From: an uncultured Eubacterium sp.
GTDB lineage: Bacteria > Bacillota_A > Clostridia > Lachnospirales > Lachnospiraceae
DNA length: 6,104 nt
Assembly: GCA_947653505.1 (NCBI GenBank)
Contig: CANTHI010000237.1
Coordinates: 1-6,104 of the forward strand
Reading direction: 5' to 3'
The notes beneath the pieces were generated by a model. The model worked only from the letters and a program-made list of their open reading frames with translations, had not been told where the DNA came from and searched no databases. Shown here piece after piece: positions 1 through 6,104 of this stretch (the first letter of the stretch is position 1; each line of letters starts with the position of its first letter). Both the position numbers and the translations under genes were made by a program.

Positions 1-1
1 A

Positions 2-262
2 AGTATCGGCGCATGTGAGAAATATCATGGAGCGGTCATTGACCATGCAGGAAGAGAAGATACTAGAGTTTTCAAAGAGGTTGAAAAGCTTGGAAGGGAA
101 CTGGAATTATTGGGAGATGTATTTCTGAACGGACGAACACCTGCAGAGGCGGCGGTTATTTTCGATTGGGATAACTGGTGGGCTTTGGAGTATTCTGCCG
201 GGCCGAGTATCCGGATGAAATATCTTGATGCGGTCATGGATTATTACCTGGATATTATATGA
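2..262 (+). pseudogene. GH42 beta-galactosidase, C-terminally truncated (5' end outside window)
   Basis: Reading in frame from base 2 gives 86 codons ending in TGA at 260-262. The peptide contains EKYHGAVIDHAGRED followed by TPAEAAVIFDWDNWWALEYS, which I recognise as the end of the catalytic barrel and the start of the trimerisation domain of family GH42 beta-galactosidases (cytoplasmic hydrolysis of terminal beta-galactosides). In intact GH42 proteins roughly 200 or more residues follow this point. Here the frame stops after MDYYLDII, just where the family continues with a helix after the double Tyr, so the 3' part of the gene is missing. The nucleophile Glu and acid/base Glu would lie upstream of or around the left edge and cannot be checked. 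The stop overlaps the next start codon as ATGA. Family assignment is secure; that the protein is inactive is inferred from loss of the rest of the trimerisation domain and the C-terminal domain. Confidence 0.85.
244..250. other. probable recombination junction between GH42 and MmcQ-like sequences
   Basis: Up to about base 247 the frame starting at 2 follows GH42 (LDAVMDYY). From about base 244 a different frame reads LLPGYYMNKVHWNSI, which is the family pattern inside MmcQ/YjbR proteins. The two homologies meet within a few bases, so this is a sharp join of two unrelated genes rather than gradual decay. The exact breakpoint and any microhomology cannot be fixed without parental sequences. An assembly chimera would look the same. 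Confidence 0.5.
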
Positions 263-1083
263 ACAAAGTCCACTGGAATTCCATAAAACCTGACGGAGCT
301 GTACCAGATGATTTATTAAAAGACATGCTGGATAAATCCTATGATCTGGTACTCAGCGGATTTAGCCGGAAAAAGCAAAAAGAGATCTTAGGAGAGACTG
401 TTTCTGCAAAAGACGGTGAAAAGGATTCTGTACAAACTCCGAAAACGAAGTCTTTTGATTTTAAGAAAGAATATAAGGAATTTTATCTGCCAAAAAACAA
501 ACCATGTATTATAGACATTCCATCTATGAATTATATCGCAGTCCGTGGGAAGGGAGATCCAAACGTAGAAAATGGTGAATACAAATCTTCTATTGGACTA
601 CTTTACGCTGTTGCGTTTACCATTAAAATGAGTAAAAAAAGCGGGCACCCGATTCATGGATTTTTTGATTATGTTGTTCCTCCGCTGGAAGGATTCTGGT
701 GGCAGGAGGATACCAAAGGCATTGACTATACCCGAAAAGAGGATTTCCAGTTCATATCCATGATACGCCTGCCGGACTTTGTGACGAAAGTGGATTTTGA
801 CTGGGCGGTTGCCGAAGTCTGTGAGAAAAAGAACCTGGACGTTTCGAACATAGAATTTATGACTTATCATGAAGGCTTGTGCGTGCAGTGTATGCACATC
901 GGGCCTTATGATACAGAACCAGAGACGGTTGCGCAAATGCATACATATATGTCTGCACAGGGGTATATGCTGGATATTACAAAACAGCGGTTTCATCATG
1001 AGATTTATTTAAGTGATGCCCGCAGAGTAAGCCCTGGGAAATTAAAAACGGTCATTCGTCATCCGATAAAGGCATTATCATAA
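259..1083 (+). CDS. MmcQ/YjbR C-terminal fragment fused to GyrI-like small-molecule-binding domain protein
   Basis: 274 residues. Residues 1-45 (MNKVHWNSIKPDGAVPDD and onward to the RKKQKEIL segment) match the C-terminal end of MmcQ/YjbR-family proteins, where the MNKxHW motif is normally internal. Residues about 46-65 are a charged, low-complexity linker. Residues about 66-274 form a full GyrI-like domain of the COG4832 type, with MNYIAVRGKGD (90-100), PPLEGFWW (141-148), HIGPYD (213-218) and a closing HHEIYLSDARR...VIRHPIK segment. GyrI-like domains bind small hydrophobic ligands, and some relatives hydrolyse cyclopropanoid toxins; which applies here cannot be told. The ATG at 259 overlaps the preceding TGA and has no strong Shine-Dalgarno sequence, so translation may depend on coupling to the GH42 remnant. 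An in-frame TGA at 226-228 prevents a longer start, and the intervening codons read LLPGYY, which also suits MmcQ. The GyrI half appears intact; the MmcQ half is a remnant. No membrane segment or signal peptide is seen. Confidence 0.85.
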   Translation: MNKVHWNSIKPDGAVPDDLLKDMLDKSYDLVLSGFSRKKQKEILGETVSAKDGEKDSVQTPKTKSFDFKKEYKEFYLPKNKPCIIDIPSMNYIAVRGKGDPNVENGEYKSSIGLLYAVAFTIKMSKKSGHPIHGFFDYVVPPLEGFWWQEDTKGIDYTRKEDFQFISMIRLPDFVTKVDFDWAVAEVCEKKNLDVSNIEFMTYHEGLCVQCMHIGPYDTEPETVAQMHTYMSAQGYMLDITKQRFHHEIYLSDARRVSPGKLKTVIRHPIKALS

Positions 1084-1304
1084 TCGGAATGAAAGAATTA
1101 TGCAGAAAGAACTTACACATATTACCTGATAAAACCACAATTGCCTGTTTTTTCTGGGAGTACCACTCCGAAATCAGCTCCATAGCCTGTGGCAGCGTTT
1201 TCTGATGGTATGAATCTGATTTTGGACTGGTACGTTTAAAGAAAACCATTCAATGGGGTACAGCTACGATGTTCTGCGTAATTTGTATAAGTTATTTACA
1301 GATT

Positions 1305-4300
1305 CTAACGGTATAATACATATTCCTGCATTTCCCTGCGAAATCCTGCTTTTGACAAAGCATCTTCTGCTATTTTTGGATATTCTTTTACCACGATCCG
1401 TTTTGCTCCGTAAAAAATCCTTCCACTCTGAAATGCTTTGACAAATTCCTCAATACACGCTTCTGCCAGTTTTTCTTCAAAGATGCGCAGTACTTTTCCC
1501 TGACGTTCCATTACAGCTGCGGGAAGTCCGGCAAAACAGGCCACGGCTGTTCCGGGTACATGTAAAAAACTCCGGCCTTCTTTATGTGGTAGTATACTTC
1601 CCCAGCATTGTGCAGGATCAGAAGCGTGAAGCCATACAAGTTTTGCTTCTGGTTTTTGCAGTATGCGTACAACCGATGCATAATCTTTTTCACGAATAAA
1701 CTGTGCTCCTGACATTCCTTCGACAAAATATCCTCTTCTGGCCTGTCCGGTATATTCCCAAATCCGAAGTACAGACAATGCTTCCTGCCAGATCATTCCA
1801 TCGGCTGCAGCAGTCTCTCTGCTCAGAATCCGATAGCGGTCAAAGCAGTTTTCCAGCTTTTGCTCGGTTTTCAGCTTCGGCAGCTGCTTCTGAATGGGTC
1901 TGACCACATCCCATCGTCCGGCACGGAGCGCTTTTACCCGCATGCCAGCCAGACGTTTTGGTGCAATTTTTTTTGATTTTTCCAGCTCCAGCCACTGGCG
2001 TACCGGAACAAAGCTGTCTGCGCACACCAACCCTTTTGCCATCAGCGACAGCAGCGTTCCATGTGCGGATTCTCCGGCCAGCAGACGGTTCAGCGGCTGT
2101 AAAAAGCTGGCGCCGCGCTTTAACAGTGTTTCATATACCAGCTTTTCTTTTTCCTGCAGCTGTGTCAAATCCACACGAACATCTGCTTCCCAGTCCACAT
2201 TTTCCAGATGTTCAAAGCACAGCCCGCCTTTTTCGTCCATATGCCAGTACATCGTTCCTTCTGCAAGAAATGTATCCAGCAGTGCTTCCCGGTAATTTTT
2301 TATCCGTGCCGGAAGTACAATGCTTTCCCATAAAGGTGCAGGCAATACAGTTCCGGCATATTTTTTTAACGTCTGCTCCAGATACTCCTGCGCAGGAGCG
2401 CTGGACTGTATTTCTGTGAATAGTAAAGCTGCATAAGCTTCCGGTGGACATGTCTTTGCTTCTTCCCGCCGCCGTTTCAGCGTACGGGCTCTTGCCCGCT
2501 GCCAGAGTATGGCATGATAATATCTGTTATCATGCCTGACTGCTTCTTTCCGGCTGCAAAGCTCTTCCAGAATTTTTTCCGCCTGTGCTGGTGACAAGTC
2601 ATAGCGCTCTGCGGTCTGTTCTGCATCTGCCGCGCCCCGGTAACGAAGCATCCGCCTGATGATATGCATCTGCGCTGTTTTCAGTCCGTCATTCAGCGCC
2701 TGTGCATATTCTGTTTCATGTTCTGCCGCAATCCATAGCCCCTGCTCTAAGTAAATGGCTCTTCCTTCATATGCCAGATCATCCAGCCATTGTGCCGGAA
2801 TGTCCAGTTCTCCGGCTGCCAGATCTCCCTGTGTCATCAAAAGTGTATGCAGCTGCTGTTTCGTTTCCGGCAGCTTTCCATACAGCTCCTGTACCTGTGC
2901 GAGTGCTTCCTGGTCCGGCCGGAGAAGTTCCCGGCCCCGTTCTGCTTCCTCATTTAGCGCTTCCTGTACAGCTGCATGAATCCCGTCTGGCGTAGGTGCA
3001 TAGTCATACATCATTGCAGCCTCCTGCGCCCACTGCAGCGGCAGGGACATAGGGGAGGGAAGTTCTGTATAAAACTCTCTTACTGCCACTATTCCTGCAC
3101 GAATATCTGTCAGCAGCTGCTGTAGTCCTTCCATGTCCCAGTACTCCTGCATGCATTCCCGTCTGGTTTCACGAATCAGCGGGTGCTGTGGCTCCCGTAT
3201 AAGCTGCTCCAGCATCTGTGCACTTTTCAGCCGCTGTATCCACAAAGGGTTTCGTCCGTTTCCTTTTACACCCATCATCAGAGCACGTCCGCTGTTATAC
3301 CGGAATGCCATATGAAATACAGGTGTCTTTGGCAGCAGAATTTCCAGTATACGGGAACATGCCGCAGGATCTGGCAGATACAGCACTCCTTCCGGCAGAC
3401 TCTGGTCTCCGTATGCATAGAGCAAAAAACCATCCTCTTCATCTACACACCCGGTCTCAATCCCAAACTGTTCCCGCACTATATGAGCCGCTAAAATCGC
3501 AAGTGGTGTATGGATTCTTCTGCCAAAAACGGAGTGGAACATCAGCTGGCTGTGTCCGGACGAATCCCGGAAATGTTCTACCAGAATCGTCCGGTCATCC
3601 GCCAGGCTGCCAGCTGCTTTTATCTGACGCCGAATATATCCGGCGGACAGAGTTACGGCTGCATCGTCCAGTCCCAGCTGTGCAAGCGCTCTTTCCAGAG
3701 TTCCATCTGTATGAGCATCCTGCAGGTCATGAAACATCCGCCCAAAGGCTTCTCCGGTCCGTTTGTCACGCCCTTTGAGTTCTCCCTTCCAAAATGGAAG
3801 CCGTGCTCCTTCCACCGGAGCCTGTACAACGGTCACTGTGTCCCGGCTGATCTGTACTACTTTCCATGCAAATGAGCCAAGAATAAAACGATCGCCTTTC
3901 TGGGACTCATAGACAAACTCTTCATCTACCTCTCCGAGTTTTACGCCTGTCTCTGTCCTGACATCATACAGCCCTTTATCCGGAATCGTACCTCCTGCCG
4001 ATACAGCGAGCATTCTGCTATAACCGTCTCCCATCACTGTTTCGTGAATCCGGTCGTAAAGCACTCTTGGCCGGACCGGAATATCCTGCGCATGTTCATA
4101 ATCCCCCGCGAGCATTCCCAGCACGTCTTTTACATCCGCTCTTGTAATGTTACGAAATGGCCATGCCCGCGGCAGAATCTCCATCACTTCATCCAGATCA
4201 TAGCTTTGGTACGCAGCCATCGAAACGAGATGCTGTGCCAGTACATCCAGACACTCTTCTGGCGGATGCAGCTGTTCCACACCACCTTCTCTTGCCAGCT

Positions 4301-5462
4301 GCGCCGTCATGCCGCAGGCTACACATTCCGCCGCGGTACGCGGAAACAGATACATCACGCTGACCCGCCCCGGATTATGCCCTGCGCGCCCCAGTCTCTG
4401 CATGGTACCTGAAACCGTACGTGGGCATCCTACCTGCAGGACCTGATCAATCTCTCCGACATCGATGCCAAGCTCCATCGAAGAAGTCGCGCACAAAAGC
4501 CGCAGGCTGCCTTCACGCAGTGCCAGTTCCGTTTCCAGCCGCTGCTCTTTTGAAAGGCTTCCGTGATGGACACGCGCAAATCCTTCCCCACCCAGCCGGT
4601 TTACATAGTACGCCAGTTTTTCGGCATACCGTCTGCCTTCTACAAAAGCAATGACGCTCCGGCTCCCCTGGCAATACCTGTATACAAGCGCGCCGAGTTC
4701 TTCCCATACCGGATCTTTTCTCCTGCCTTTTGTCACATCTGCATATGGACTTAATATCTCCAGACGGACCTTTTTTTCTATTACAGGTGCTGCAATCTGG
4801 ACTTTTTCCGGAGCCAGATACTCTGCTGCCAGTTCCAGCGGCTCAATCGTAGCCGACAGGCCAATCCGCTGTAAAGGCTGCCCGCAAAGCCTGTCCAGCC
4901 GCGCCAGTGACAGCATCAGGTGTGCGCCTCTTTTGGTATCAATAAATACATGAAGTTCATCCAGAATCACGGCTCTGGCAGTTGCCAGCACATGCTGTCC
5001 GCTTTTGCTGGTCAGCATCAGATACAAAGATTCCGGCGTAATAATCAGTATGTGTGGTGGTTTGCGTACCATTCGCTGCCGGTCTTTCTGCGGCGTATCC
5101 CCTGTCCGGATGCCTGTCGTAATCAGATCCTGTGCCTGCATTCCTTCCAGCGGTTTCTGCAGATTTTCCCGAATATCAGCTGCCAGAGATTTTAGTGGCG
5201 ACACATAGATTAGCTGCAGCTGCTGCTTTAAAGCGCCCTCTTGTGCCTGCCGTTTCATCTGGTCTAAAAATACAAGAAATGCTGAAAGCGTCTTTCCTGT
5301 TCCGGTAGGCGCTGAGACCAGCACATGCTCACCAGCCGCAATAAACGGCCACGCTTCTTTCTGCACAGGCGTAGGGTCTCCCAGTGTACGACAGAACCAT
5401 GCTGCCGTTCTTTCTTCAAAAAGATTTAAAACATTTTCCATAATCGTCAGGATACCTGCCAT
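1305..5462 (-). CDS. lhr: large ATP-dependent DNA helicase, Lhr family
   Basis: About 1385 residues from the ATG at 5462; stop TAG at 1305-1307. Lhr proteins are superfamily 2, 3'-to-5' ssDNA translocases that unwind RNA:DNA hybrids and act in DNA repair in the cytoplasm. All helicase motifs are visible: Q-like PTPVQKEAW (about 31-38), Walker A APTGTGKT (51-58), SPLKS (88-92), TGDTP (120-124), TPESL (142-146), DELH (168-171), SAT (203-205), CATSSMELGIDVGEID (324-339) and QRLGRAGH (355-362). A winged-helix stretch and a beta-rich segment (AVSAGGTIPDKGLYD, then DRFILGSFAWKV) follow at about 400-545, then the Lhr DEAD/H-associated region and a long C-terminal extension to residue 1385 ending in EMQEYVLYR. 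The length fits bacterial long-form Lhr (E. coli about 1540) and not Lhr-core alone. The start at 5462 is preferred because AGGA lies 8 bases upstream. The ATG at 5441 (MENVLNLF) fits the usual family start equally well, and upstream ATGs reach 5516. The gene is unbroken and stands alone, convergent with the GyrI gene. Confidence 0.96.
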   Translation of the reverse strand: MAGILTIMENVLNLFEERTAAWFCRTLGDPTPVQKEAWPFIAAGEHVLVSAPTGTGKTLSAFLVFLDQMKRQAQEGALKQQLQLIYVSPLKSLAADIRENLQKPLEGMQAQDLITTGIRTGDTPQKDRQRMVRKPPHILIITPESLYLMLTSKSGQHVLATARAVILDELHVFIDTKRGAHLMLSLARLDRLCGQPLQRIGLSATIEPLELAAEYLAPEKVQIAAPVIEKKVRLEILSPYADVTKGRRKDPVWEELGALVYRYCQGSRSVIAFVEGRRYAEKLAYYVNRLGGEGFARVHHGSLSKEQRLETELALREGSLRLLCATSSMELGIDVGEIDQVLQVGCPRTVSGTMQRLGRAGHNPGRVSVMYLFPRTAAECVACGMTAQLAREGGVEQLHPPEECLDVLAQHLVSMAAYQSYDLDEVMEILPRAWPFRNITRADVKDVLGMLAGDYEHAQDIPVRPRVLYDRIHETVMGDGYSRMLAVSAGGTIPDKGLYDVRTETGVKLGEVDEEFVYESQKGDRFILGSFAWKVVQISRDTVTVVQAPVEGARLPFWKGELKGRDKRTGEAFGRMFHDLQDAHTDGTLERALAQLGLDDAAVTLSAGYIRRQIKAAGSLADDRTILVEHFRDSSGHSQLMFHSVFGRRIHTPLAILAAHIVREQFGIETGCVDEEDGFLLYAYGDQSLPEGVLYLPDPAACSRILEILLPKTPVFHMAFRYNSGRALMMGVKGNGRNPLWIQRLKSAQMLEQLIREPQHPLIRETRRECMQEYWDMEGLQQLLTDIRAGIVAVREFYTELPSPMSLPLQWAQEAAMMYDYAPTPDGIHAAVQEALNEEAERGRELLRPDQEALAQVQELYGKLPETKQQLHTLLMTQGDLAAGELDIPAQWLDDLAYEGRAIYLEQGLWIAAEHETEYAQALNDGLKTAQMHIIRRMLRYRGAADAEQTAERYDLSPAQAEKILEELCSRKEAVRHDNRYYHAILWQRARARTLKRRREEAKTCPPEAYAALLFTEIQSSAPAQEYLEQTLKKYAGTVLPAPLWESIVLPARIKNYREALLDTFLAEGTMYWHMDEKGGLCFEHLENVDWEADVRVDLTQLQEKEKLVYETLLKRGASFLQPLNRLLAGESAHGTLLSLMAKGLVCADSFVPVRQWLELEKSKKIAPKRLAGMRVKALRAGRWDVVRPIQKQLPKLKTEQKLENCFDRYRILSRETAAADGMIWQEALSVLRIWEYTGQARRGYFVEGMSGAQFIREKDYASVVRILQKPEAKLVWLHASDPAQCWGSILPHKEGRSFLHVPGTAVACFAGLPAAVMERQGKVLRIFEEKLAEACIEEFVKAFQSGRIFYGAKRIVVKEYPKIAEDALSKAGFRREMQEYVLYR

Positions 5463-5490
5463 TCCTCCATTCCTGAAACATTTCATTATA
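5463..5490 (-). promoter_or_regulatory. candidate lhr -10 box and ribosome binding site
   Basis: On the minus strand a perfect TATAAT (5490-5485) is followed about 20 bases later by AGGA (5474-5471) and a GGAGG (5468-5464) that almost touches the ATG at 5462. No good -35 hexamer sits at the normal distance from this TATAAT, and part of the upstream space is the T-tract of the terminator, so promoter strength is uncertain. If transcription starts near 5478, the longer start at 5516 is excluded and the starts at 5462 or 5441 remain. Confidence 0.35.
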
Positions 5491-5499
5491 GACATTACA

Positions 5500-5536
5500 A
5501 ATAAAAGGGCTATCACCTATTGCGATAGGGATAGCC
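5500..5536 (-). terminator. intrinsic (rho-independent) terminator reading toward lhr
   Basis: On the minus strand GGCTATC (5536-5530) pairs with GATAGCC (5514-5508). Inside it, CCTAT (5529-5525) pairs with ATAGG (5520-5516) around the four-base loop CGCA, with a single bulged T. This 12-bp stem is followed directly by CTTTTATTT, a classical U-rich release tract. On the plus strand no T-tract follows, so it is directional. It ends any minus-strand transcript arriving from beyond 5537 and so insulates or attenuates lhr. An upstream GCTATCA (5546-5540) can pair with the same TGATAGC arm (5515-5509), giving a possible alternative fold. Confidence 0.78.
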
Positions 5537-5607
5537 TGATGATAGCTTAAAGTCGGGTTAAGTTTCTGGCGACAGCCATAGGATGTGCGAAAATCCCATG
5601 AATGTTC
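5500..5607 (-). ncRNA. putative small RNA or attenuated leader upstream of lhr
   Basis: This stretch starts about 7 bases downstream of a good sigma70-like -10 box and ends at a strong intrinsic terminator, giving a predicted transcript of about 108 nt. In transcript order it can form GGAT/ATCC (5596-5593 with 5584-5581), TGGC/GCCA around TGTC (5578-5575 with 5570-5567), CTTAA/TTAAG (5562-5558 with 5550-5546), then the terminator stem. No open frame in it has a credible ribosome binding site. I do not recognise it as 6S, SRP RNA, tmRNA, a T-box or a common riboswitch. It may be an independent small RNA, or a leader whose terminator controls read-through into lhr. Structure and function are inferred from sequence inspection only. 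Confidence 0.4.
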
Positions 5608-5613
5608 GATTTC

Positions 5614-5643
5614 ATTATACAATGGTGGCTTACACATTTGCAA
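5614..5643 (-). promoter_or_regulatory. sigma70/sigmaA-type promoter for the transcript upstream of lhr
   Basis: On the minus strand TTGCAA (5643-5638) and a perfect TATAAT (5619-5614) are separated by 18 bases. This is a near-consensus housekeeping promoter pointing toward the stem-loop region, its terminator and lhr. Predicted initiation is near 5607. It lies just beyond the stop of the HAD remnant, so it is positioned as an intergenic promoter and does not overlap that frame. Confidence 0.6.
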
Positions 5644-5651
5644 GTGTTAAT

Positions 5652-5939
5652 TTAGGAAATGCAAAAGTAATTTATCCATAAAAGGATTTCATCAGCTTTT
5701 ACCAAACTGAATTTCTTTGCCTGTCTAATTTCTTCTGTGGTCAGATTCGGTGTTATTCCTTTTATGTGCAAATCTTCTTTTTCTAATAATTCAACCAATT
5801 TCTTTGCTTCTTTACAAAGTGGTTTTAATTCGGAATCAAACCAAAAACGCCATCCCGAGTGAAGAATGATTTCCGAATTTGTCTCTTTTACTAAAGATGC
5901 CAACAGTTTAATTTTTTCTTTATCAATTCCGCTATTTCC
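5652..5939 (-). pseudogene. HAD-superfamily (Swiss-Army-Knife RNA-repair-associated type) protein fragment
   Basis: The frame reads GNSGIDKEKIKLLASLVKE, then ILHSGWRFWFDSELKPL, then GITPNLTTEEIRQAKKFSL and VKADEILLWI before stopping at 5652-5654. I recognise the middle of the HAD domain found in Swiss-Army-Knife RNA repair proteins and their stand-alone relatives: the HSGW Ser motif and the Lys of KKFSLVKAD are present. The N-terminal DxDGV nucleophile motif is absent. So is the C-terminal Asp-rich motif that should follow LLW by about 10-20 residues, so catalysis is not expected. The frame is closed upstream by TGA at 5945-5943 and has no ATG; the only starts are weak ones such as TTG at 5903. 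The last residues, NYFCIS, do not fit the family and probably lie past a breakpoint near 5680. The sequence is more AT-rich than lhr. Confidence 0.7.
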
Positions 5940-6103
5940 GAATCATCTCATAGCATCTTTTTGTATATTCTATAAATGAAGAAATATTACTTAATATTCC
6001 TTGCTGCAATCTATGACTTGTTTCGACTGCAAGATGAAATTGCTCTTGCGTAATATCCTTCTTTGATAATGTTTATACCACTTTCAATTTGTACGTTTGT
6101 CCG
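5932..6103 (-). pseudogene. broken coding sequence of unknown family leading into the HAD fragment
   Basis: On the minus strand one frame from 6103 reads RTNVQIESGINIIKE. A second frame from 6060 reads DITQEQFHLAVETSHRLQQG and then ILSNISSFIEYTKRCYEMIR before a TAG at 5934-5932. A third is the HAD frame. Dropping one base near 6056-6061 and one A of the AAA at 5937-5935 would join all three into a continuous reading ending EMIRNSGIDKEKIK. The peptide is hydrophilic and helix-like; I do not recognise the family, and it does not resemble a HAD N-terminus. No start codon or ribosome binding site is visible within the window. Two frameshifts suggest decay or sequencing error; it may equally be a separate gene remnant abutting the HAD fragment. 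Confidence 0.35.
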
Positions 6104-6104
6104 G

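Larger units (their letters stand above)
5480..5619. repeat. 11-bp direct repeat ATTTCATTATA flanking the small-RNA unit
   Basis: The plus-strand sequence ATTTCATTATA occurs at 5480-5490 and again at 5609-5619, 129 bases apart. On the minus strand each copy contains TATAATGAAAT, so both cover the -10 boxes proposed here. Duplication of a promoter core, a target-site duplication flanking a small inserted element, and chance similarity of two AT-rich -10 regions are all possible. Confidence 0.4.

Noticed and set aside
25..237. 70-residue minus-strand open frame
   Set aside because: Antisense to the well-conserved GH42 segment; a shadow.
598..999. 133-residue minus-strand open frame
   Set aside because: Antisense to the GyrI-like domain, whose conserved motifs are clear on the plus strand; the peptide has no family character.
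1140..1160. T-run near 1149-1154 as a terminator for the GyrI gene
   Set aside because: No GC-rich inverted repeat precedes it; only weak AT-rich palindromes such as CAATTG are nearby.
1253..1441. 62-residue plus-strand frame starting MGYSYDVLRNLYKLF
   Set aside because: Most of it is antisense to the lhr C-terminus and no ribosome binding site is seen; the short non-overlapping part is too little to support a gene.
3218..3778. 186-residue plus-strand open frame, and many similar plus-strand frames between about 1700 and 5200
   Set aside because: All lie antisense inside lhr, which has complete helicase motifs; their peptides are Ser/Pro/Arg/His-rich shadow translations with no recognisable domain.
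5547..5615. 22-residue minus-strand frame (MKSNIHGIFAHPMAVARN...) as a possible leader peptide before the terminator
   Set aside because: Its ATG overlaps the TATAAT box, so it would lie upstream of the predicted transcript start, and no Shine-Dalgarno sequence precedes it.
5416..5643. 75-residue minus-strand open frame across the lhr start and the terminator
   Set aside because: It runs through the predicted promoter, the terminator stem and into lhr in another frame; it has no ribosome binding site and its start overlaps the -35 region.

Overview
The window looks like a chromosomal segment of a gut-type Clostridia bacterium, most likely Lachnospiraceae. This is inferred from the character of the recognisable proteins (a GH42 beta-galactosidase, a GyrI-like COG4832 protein, a large Lhr helicase, a HAD phosphatase of the RNA-repair-associated type) and from the moderate GC content of the main gene. 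No rRNA, tRNA, CRISPR array or intact mobile element was seen.

Layout. Positions 2-262 (+) are the tail of a GH42 beta-galactosidase gene that enters from the left edge and stops early. Its stop overlaps, as ATGA, the start of a second + strand gene (259-1083). That gene encodes a short C-terminal piece of an MmcQ/YjbR-type protein, a linker, and a complete GyrI-like small-molecule-binding domain. The MmcQ-like reading continues a few codons upstream of the apparent start, so about 244-250 looks like a recombination junction between two unrelated genes. The 221 bases from 1084 to 1304 separate convergent genes; I find no convincing gene or intrinsic terminator there.

Positions 1305-5462 (-) hold one very long intact gene for an Lhr-type ATP-dependent DNA helicase, which dominates the window. 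Just upstream of it (5500-5643, -) lies a compact unit: a sigma70-like promoter, about 100 bases of stem-loop-rich sequence without a convincing gene, and a strong intrinsic terminator reading toward lhr. It could be a small RNA or an attenuated leader of lhr. Every other long open frame across the lhr region is an antisense shadow.

Positions 5652 to about 6104 (-) are visibly more AT-rich. They carry a decayed HAD-superfamily gene that lacks both the N-terminal nucleophile motif and the C-terminal Asp motif. Before it lies coding-like sequence that needs two single-base corrections to read through.

Functionally the genes do not form one pathway. The picture is an intact housekeeping/repair helicase flanked on both sides by truncated or fused gene remnants, which suggests rearrangement breakpoints around lhr (or assembly joins). 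The most interesting uncharacterised item is the promoter, stem-loop and terminator unit in front of lhr.
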